Of a DNA stretch of 45,794 nt, positions 41,486 through 45,794 are shown piece by piece; the first letter of the stretch is position 1; each line of letters opens with the position of its first letter. The stretch covers positions 1 to 45,794 of the forward strand of contig NZ_VOSK01000029.1 of NCBI RefSeq assembly GCF_009296175.1, given 5' to 3'. The position numbers were made by a program, and so were the translations under genes. The notes beneath the pieces are model-generated. The model was not told the DNA's origin. It did not search any database and saw only the letters and a program-made list of their open reading frames with translations. Source of the DNA: Microvirga tunisiensis (GTDB taxonomy: Bacteria > Pseudomonadota > Alphaproteobacteria > Rhizobiales > Beijerinckiaceae).

Positions 41486-43255
41486 ATGGAACCGGACCCC
41501 AAGCGGATCGAACGCAGGCTGGCGGCCATCTTGGCCGCTGACGTGGCGGGCTATTCCCGACTCATGAGCCAGGATGAGGCCGGCACGTTGCAGGCCCTGA
41601 CCGCTCATCGCGAAGTCATGGACTGGCTCATCGCTGATCACGGTGGGCGGATCGCCAACACCGCGGGCGACAGTGTCCTGGCCGAGTTCGCAAGCGCTGT
41701 CGATGCAGTCCGCTGCGCCGCCAAGGTGCAGGAGGCCCTCGCAGCCTTGAACCAGAATAGTCCTGAGGAGAGGTGCCTCCAGTTCCGGATCGGGGTGCAT
41801 GTCGGTGACGTGATGGTGCGCGGGGGCGACCTGCTGGGCGATGGGGTCAATATCGCCGCACGGCTGGAAGGCATTGCCGATCCAGGCGGCATCTGCATCT
41901 CGGATGCCGCCTATGGCTCTGTGCGAAAGGCCCTGCCCCTTACATTTACGGATCTCGGGCCGCAGAATCTGAAGAACATCGACGAGCCCGTTCGAGCCTA
42001 TGCCCTGAGCCCCGGTTCATCCGTCTCGGCTGGGGCAGCATACGCCGCATCGCTCCCCTTGCCCAAGAAACCCTCGATTGCGGTGCTCCCGTTCAGCAAC
42101 ATGAGCGGCGACCCCGAACAGGAGTACTTCGCCGACGGCATCGTGGAGGACATCATCACGGCCCTGAGCCGGGTCAGGTGGCTCTTCGTCATCGCCCGGA
42201 ACTCGTCCTTCACCTACAAAAATAAGTCCGTCGATGCGGGCCAGATCGGCCGTGACCTCGGCGTCCGTTATCTCCTGGAAGGATCGATCCGCAAGGCCGG
42301 TCAGCGTGTCCGGATCTCGGGACAACTCCTCGAGGCCGCCACGGGCGCCCACCTGTGGGCGGACCGCTTCGATGGCGAGATCTCGGAGATCTTCGAACTC
42401 CAGGATCGCATCACCACAAGTGTCGTGATCGCGGTCGAGCCGAGCCTGCGGTTGGCGGAGATCGAACGGGCCCAGTGCAAGCCGACCGACAATCTCGATG
42501 CGTATGATTTGTATCTCCGGGCGCTCCCGGCCATTAACGTCTACACACGCGCGGGCTTCGAGGAGGCCGAAGGACTGTTGCGCAGAGCGGTCGCTCTCGA
42601 CCCGACCTATGCGGACGCGCTTGCGGCCCTTGCGGAATGTCTCGTCCGGATGACAGTCAACGGATGGGCCGCGGACAAACAGGCCAGCACCACCGAAGCC
42701 TGCGCGTTGGCGGGACGCGCGGTCGCGGCCGACCCTGAGAACGCGGCGGTTCTGGCAATCGCGGCCTGGGCCTATTCAACCCTGGGCGTCCGCTTCGAAC
42801 AATCGCTCGACCTGGCCAACCGGGCGCTCGTCCTTCACCCGAACTCGGTGCATGTGCGCTCGTTCTGCGGGTGGGTGTTCCACTACATGGGGGACAGTCT
42901 GCGGGCCATTGAGCAGTTCGAGGCGGCGCGGCGGTTGAGCCCTGTCGACCCGAAAAGCTATTTCCCGATGCTCGGTCTGGCGGCGGCGCACTTCTTTGCA
43001 GGCCATTTCGAAGAGACGGTGAGCTTGACCGGCCGGGTCCTGGTCGAGGTTCCGACGCACAATGTCGCGCGCCGCTACCGAGCCGCAGCGCTCGCTCATC
43101 TGGGCCGCATCGATGAGGCGAAGGCAGTTGTCGCCGAGCTTCTGAAAGCACAACCCACCTCCAGCCTTCGAACATCCCGAAGCACCAGTTTCCACGACCC
43201 CCGCATGGCTGACCTCTACCTCACAGGACTGGAAAAAGCCGGCCTGCCCGAGTGA
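41486..43255 (+). CDS. Class III adenylate/guanylate cyclase with TolB-like and TPR domains
   Basis: 589 residues, intact. Residues about 8-175 are the cyclase catalytic domain: AAILAADVAGYSRLMSQDEAGTL (metal Asp), TAGDSVLAEFASAVDAV (second metal Asp), FRIGVHVGDVM and GDGVNIAARLEGIADPGGICIS (transition-state Asn and Arg). A TolB-like domain follows (SIAVLPFSNMSGDPEQEYFADGIVEDI), then about six TPR units to the C-terminus. Unlike the damaged relative at 2587 there is no transmembrane helix and no HEAT tail, so it should be cytoplasmic. It makes cAMP or cGMP; the TPR array probably senses a partner protein. The two loci share layout but only moderate identity. Confidence 0.93.
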   Translation: MEPDPKRIERRLAAILAADVAGYSRLMSQDEAGTLQALTAHREVMDWLIADHGGRIANTAGDSVLAEFASAVDAVRCAAKVQEALAALNQNSPEERCLQFRIGVHVGDVMVRGGDLLGDGVNIAARLEGIADPGGICISDAAYGSVRKALPLTFTDLGPQNLKNIDEPVRAYALSPGSSVSAGAAYAASLPLPKKPSIAVLPFSNMSGDPEQEYFADGIVEDIITALSRVRWLFVIARNSSFTYKNKSVDAGQIGRDLGVRYLLEGSIRKAGQRVRISGQLLEAATGAHLWADRFDGEISEIFELQDRITTSVVIAVEPSLRLAEIERAQCKPTDNLDAYDLYLRALPAINVYTRAGFEEAEGLLRRAVALDPTYADALAALAECLVRMTVNGWAADKQASTTEACALAGRAVAADPENAAVLAIAAWAYSTLGVRFEQSLDLANRALVLHPNSVHVRSFCGWVFHYMGDSLRAIEQFEAARRLSPVDPKSYFPMLGLAAAHFFAGHFEETVSLTGRVLVEVPTHNVARRYRAAALAHLGRIDEAKAVVAELLKAQPTSSLRTSRSTSFHDPRMADLYLTGLEKAGLPE

Positions 43256-43375
43256 CGGCGCATCCCACCCCGGCCGTGCGCCTGACGCACGCACTGTGGA
43301 TCCATCGATCTCGAACCGGGTGAATGCTCCTGAGAGTGTCCGGTTTCGGCCTTTGCAGAGAAGACGGAGGAGTTG

Positions 43376-43513
43376 GTGAAGTTCACGCTCCTGACGCGGG
43401 ACCGTTCCGACTACCTGACGGACCGCTACAGCGAGCGCAAGGAGGCGGCCGAGAAGGAAGCCAGGCACCTTGCCGCAGAATCCATGAGCCACGAGGTCAA
43501 GGCGGCCGAGTAG
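43376..43513 (+). CDS. Very small hypothetical protein (45 aa)
   Basis: A GTG at 43376 lies 5 nt after CGGAGG. The 45-codon frame begins KFTLLTRDRSDYLTDRY and continues ERKEAAEKEARHLAAESMSHEVKAAE to TAG. The first 17 residues look like a beta strand plus turn, the rest a strongly amphipathic charged helix. Coding potential is suggested by the ribosome site and alanine/glutamate-rich composition; no family recognised. Confidence 0.5.
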   Translation: MKFTLLTRDRSDYLTDRYSERKEAAEKEARHLAAESMSHEVKAAE

Positions 43514-43697
43514 GCAATGACGCGATAACATGGGCCGCCCACTTGCACGCCCCATGGGGATGCCTCGTGAAATGCCGATCGAAGCTTGCCGATGCTCAAA
43601 ACCCCGCTAGGGAGAGATGTGAGCTTAATGCGAGTTGTTGCCGCTGTGTCACAGACCTGTGGGTAGATGTGTCCGGCTCACCGAAGGGGAACAGCTC

Positions 43698-43928
43698 ATG
43701 CGTAAGCTCATTCAGAAGGCACCGCTGCGCCACCTGCGCGAGCAAGGAGAGCCGACAGGCGCTCTCCTGATCACATTTCGTGATGGCCAGCCGCAGATGA
43801 CCGGTCTCATCGACGAGGCTGACGAGACCGCTGAAGCGATCATCACCGCCATCATGAACGCCGTCAGTGAACCAGACGCCGCTGACGAGAATGATGACCC
43901 TATCGGCCCCTGCGCGGGACAAGCGTGA
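43698..43928 (+). CDS. Small acidic hypothetical protein (76 aa)
   Basis: The start at 43698 follows GAAGGGGAACAGCTC. The product starts MRKLIQKAPLRHLREQGEPTGALLITFRDGQPQMTGLIDEADETAEAI and ends in an acidic tail with one cysteine (DENDDPIGPCAGQA). Predicted as a small alpha/beta protein without export signal. No known family. It lies 184 bp after the 45-residue ORF and is convergent with the CYTH-CHAD gene. The longer frame to 43635 has no ribosome site. Confidence 0.55.
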   Translation: MRKLIQKAPLRHLREQGEPTGALLITFRDGQPQMTGLIDEADETAEAIITAIMNAVSEPDAADENDDPIGPCAGQA

Positions 43929-43966
43929 TGGACCCTCGTTCAGATTAACCGATCGAGGAAGGATCT

Positions 43967-45490
43967 TCAGAATCGCCAGAATGGCTCGAGACCTGCGAGT
44001 TCCCGGTACTGCCCTTTTGCATTGGCCAGCAGGCCGTCGACGCGGGACATCTGCTCCTGATGGATTGCCTCAGCAGTGGATGATGGCTCCATGTGTGAGC
44101 CCACAGCAATGTCGTTGAGTTCCCCCAGTGTCTCCTGGAGCGCCTCAAGCGTGCTCAAGGCAGCCCGCTTCCTCTTCTTCGCGCCACCACCTTTGAACAG
44201 GCTCTCGAAAAACTCGATTGCATAGCGAAGCTTCTTGATCTCGATCCGCACCTGATGGCGCTCCTCTGGATCGAGCTCCACCAGGTTCCTGCCCTGTTTG
44301 ATAATCTTTTTCCAGCGCCGGCCGAGCTCCTCTTCGGCCAGAGCTGCTACGGGTTGGTCACGCCGCTTGCGAGCGGGCTTGCTCTCATCCCGAAGCCAGT
44401 TCCCCGCCTCAATCCAGGCAGCCGTCCCCAGAACACCGGTGTTGAAGCGCGGTGAGGCGATGGTCTTCTGAACCATCTGGTAGGCTTCGTCACGCCGCTT
44501 CCGGTACTCGGCCAGAAGGTTCTGGTAGCCCTCGTCCCTGCTGTGTTCATTTTGGGCGGGTTCAAGGACCTTAGTGATGTAGACGTCCAGATCTCGTGCC
44601 TCTCCCAGCACATTGGCCATCCACTTGAGCTCGGCCCTGATCGGGTCCCGTTGCTCGTCCTCGACAACGGCCTTGAACAGGGTGATAGCAGCCCGGAGCC
44701 GCCGCAGGGCAACCCGCATCTGGTGGACGGCATCAGCCTCCGGCGCGCGCCGGACGATCGTCTCATTGGCCATCAGATGCTGAAGACAGGAGGCGCCGAT
44801 GCGCTGAAAGGCTTCTGCGCCTGTCATCTTGCGCTTGAGCACGACCGGAGGAGCTTTGACACGGGTGGGCTGCTCGCCAGTGACGGTCTCGAAGCCGCGC
44901 TCAGCCTTGGTCTTGAAGCTCAGGCGCAAGGGGGTTGCTGTCGAGAGGGCCAGGGCAAGCTGAAACAGATCGGCCGGTATGCCGTCCTTGAGCTCGAGTT
45001 CAACTTCTCCGAAGGAAACCGTCTGCTCCTTTCCCTCAACCTTGCTGTCATCCGCAGCAAGCTCAATGATGGAGTTCTCGAACGGCACTGTGTGGATGGT
45101 CCGCTCCGTCGTCACGCGGAAGACGGGCTGGATCGAGCCACTATGCTCAAGGAGCGGCTTGAGGCCGGTTTGCTCCGCAAGGGTATAGTCAGGGTTGTCG
45201 CTGTCGACCTCGTGTTCCCACTCGTCCCGAGCCAAGGCAATGCCGTCAGGTGAACGGGCGGCCTTGATCGTTTGGATGCGCTGGTCGCCGTTGCGTCTGA
45301 CCCGGAGCGAGATCCCCGCCTGCTGTAGGGCGTGATCCGGGGTATCGAAGTAGGTCGCCTTGAGGGTCTGCGTTGTTGAACCGTCCGATTGTTCACTGAG
45401 GAGCGGATGGGCCAGCACCTTCTCAAGCTCAGAAGGCGCAACCTCCAGCTTGAGCTCGACTTCCTGGGGAGGGTTGGGCTTAGCTGGCAT
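43967..45490 (-). CDS. CYTH and CHAD domain protein (inorganic triphosphatase-like)
   Basis: 507 residues from the ATG at 45490; an upstream TTG at 45508 is also possible. N-terminal CYTH domain (about residues 8-200) begins EVELKLEV, the ExExK metal/phosphate-binding motif, and contains further charged strands (ISLRVRRNGDQRIQTIKAA, EWEHEVDSD) lining the triphosphate tunnel. A C-terminal CHAD domain (about 225-500) has the conserved His-rich helices (ADAVHQMRVALRRLRAAITLF and EERHQVRIEIKKLRYAIEFF), which bind polyphosphate. The combination is known from YgiF-like triphosphatases and polyphosphate-granule proteins, so a role in polyphosphate metabolism is likely. No export signal. Confidence 0.92.
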   Translation of the reverse strand: MPAKPNPPQEVELKLEVAPSELEKVLAHPLLSEQSDGSTTQTLKATYFDTPDHALQQAGISLRVRRNGDQRIQTIKAARSPDGIALARDEWEHEVDSDNPDYTLAEQTGLKPLLEHSGSIQPVFRVTTERTIHTVPFENSIIELAADDSKVEGKEQTVSFGEVELELKDGIPADLFQLALALSTATPLRLSFKTKAERGFETVTGEQPTRVKAPPVVLKRKMTGAEAFQRIGASCLQHLMANETIVRRAPEADAVHQMRVALRRLRAAITLFKAVVEDEQRDPIRAELKWMANVLGEARDLDVYITKVLEPAQNEHSRDEGYQNLLAEYRKRRDEAYQMVQKTIASPRFNTGVLGTAAWIEAGNWLRDESKPARKRRDQPVAALAEEELGRRWKKIIKQGRNLVELDPEERHQVRIEIKKLRYAIEFFESLFKGGGAKKRKRAALSTLEALQETLGELNDIAVGSHMEPSSTAEAIHQEQMSRVDGLLANAKGQYRELAGLEPFWRF

Positions 45491-45733
45491 GGAGCGTCTC
45501 AGGTTCAATTCTTAAATTCGGAACGTCAGCCCGCTAGAGCGGTTCCACCACGAGCGGGACTTCGACAAAGCCGGTGAGCCATGTTCTTGCAGAGGATCAT
45601 CCATCGCGTGTTCAAGCCGTACCAGCAGACCGTATGTTCGTTGCCGGTGGAGGTGGCTCGTCCCAAGCTATGCGATGAGCGAGGGTTGCGCTGGATGGGC
45701 CGGCGCCGAGCCTCCCGCACAGGGGACGAGCCA
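45491..45733 (+). other. Non-coding left end of a second IS110 element, candidate bridge-RNA region
   Basis: The 243 bp before the transposase ATG contain no gene. GGCTCGTCCC (45655-45664) and GGGACGAGCC (45723-45732) form a perfect 10-bp inverted repeat with a 58-nt loop, ending one base before the ATG. IS110-group elements encode a structured guide (bridge) RNA in this non-coding end, and size and structure fit. The left boundary of the element is not resolved. Confidence 0.5.
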
Positions 45734-45794
45734 TGCAGCAGAAGAGCAAAGTGTTTGTCGGTCTGGATACCTCCAAACTGAAGATCTCCGTCGC
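45734..45794 (+). CDS. IS110-family transposase, N-terminal fragment at window edge
   Basis: Twenty codons: MQQKSKVFVGLDTSKLKISV. The V-F-V-G-L-D-T-S-K sequence is the standard N-terminus of IS110-family transposases, with the first catalytic Asp of the DEDD domain. The rest is outside the window. It differs from the transposase at 1-686 (IYLALELS), so two IS110 lineages are present. Confidence 0.8.

Noticed and set aside
41207..41800. 197-codon minus-strand ORF overlapping the second cyclase start
   Set aside because: Antisense to the cyclase catalytic domain; composition and lack of ribosome site argue against coding.
1..45794. tRNA, rRNA or CRISPR array
   Set aside because: No cloverleaf-like sequence, rRNA-like segment or regularly spaced direct repeats were noticed on either strand; a covariance-model scan was not possible here.

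Overview
The window looks like chromosomal or accessory DNA of a GC-rich alphaproteobacterium, most likely Hyphomicrobiales close to Microvirga/Methylobacterium. That is an inference from high G+C, the gene families present (cyclase-TolB-TPR proteins, paired SpoIIAA-like proteins, polyhydroxybutyrate-type dehydrogenase plus patatin, YVTN protein) and the purine-rich Shine-Dalgarno sites. No rRNA, tRNA or CRISPR was seen. IS110-family transposase genes are cut by both window edges.

Layout. 1-1.85 kb: an IS110 transposase that has beheaded a YVTN beta-propeller gene. 2.6-6.8 kb: damaged genes (cyclase-TPR-HEAT, SpoIIAA-like, DUF302) around a small Cys-rich secreted protein. 6.9-23.7 kb: a stress/redox region with two paralogous LysR regulators, HvfC-like protein, FMN reductase, receiver-like protein, NDH-2, cupin, MFS exporter, two 3-hydroxybutyrate dehydrogenase paralogues around a patatin, then a cytochrome b / molybdopterin oxidoreductase / exported MsrA set. 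23.7-31.5 kb: PPOX and AhpD-like genes divergent from a third LysR, and an RND efflux pair with a TetR regulator. 31.8-32.9 kb: gene remnants and a MITE. 32.9-39.1 kb: a gluzincin-like peptidase, a phospholipase C-type phosphoesterase, and a trypsin-like protease fused to a DNA/RNA non-specific endonuclease. 39.3-45.5 kb: more remnants, an intact second cyclase-TPR gene and a CYTH-CHAD protein.

Main discoveries. (1) A 40-bp composite promoter, ATAG-N7-CTAT-N16-CGGYATTTC, occurs eight times between 6.9 and 22.4 kb with exactly conserved internal spacing and a -10-like heptamer 20 nt further on, each upstream of a gene or operon. It looks like an undescribed LysR-type regulon tied to the two LysR paralogues. 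(2) The second hydroxybutyrate dehydrogenase keeps the catalytic residues but has replaced all four substrate-binding residues. (3) The protease-nuclease fusion carries a near-ideal internal Shine-Dalgarno and ATG that would release a stand-alone nuclease. (4) A MITE sits in the signal-peptide codons of the cupin gene, and removing it with one target copy restores the reading frame exactly; a second MITE lies at 32.6 kb.

Caution: about a dozen genes are broken, several by single-base deletions in short homopolymers. This may be real decay or base-calling error; the MITE, the IS truncation and the in-frame stop codons argue that at least part is real.
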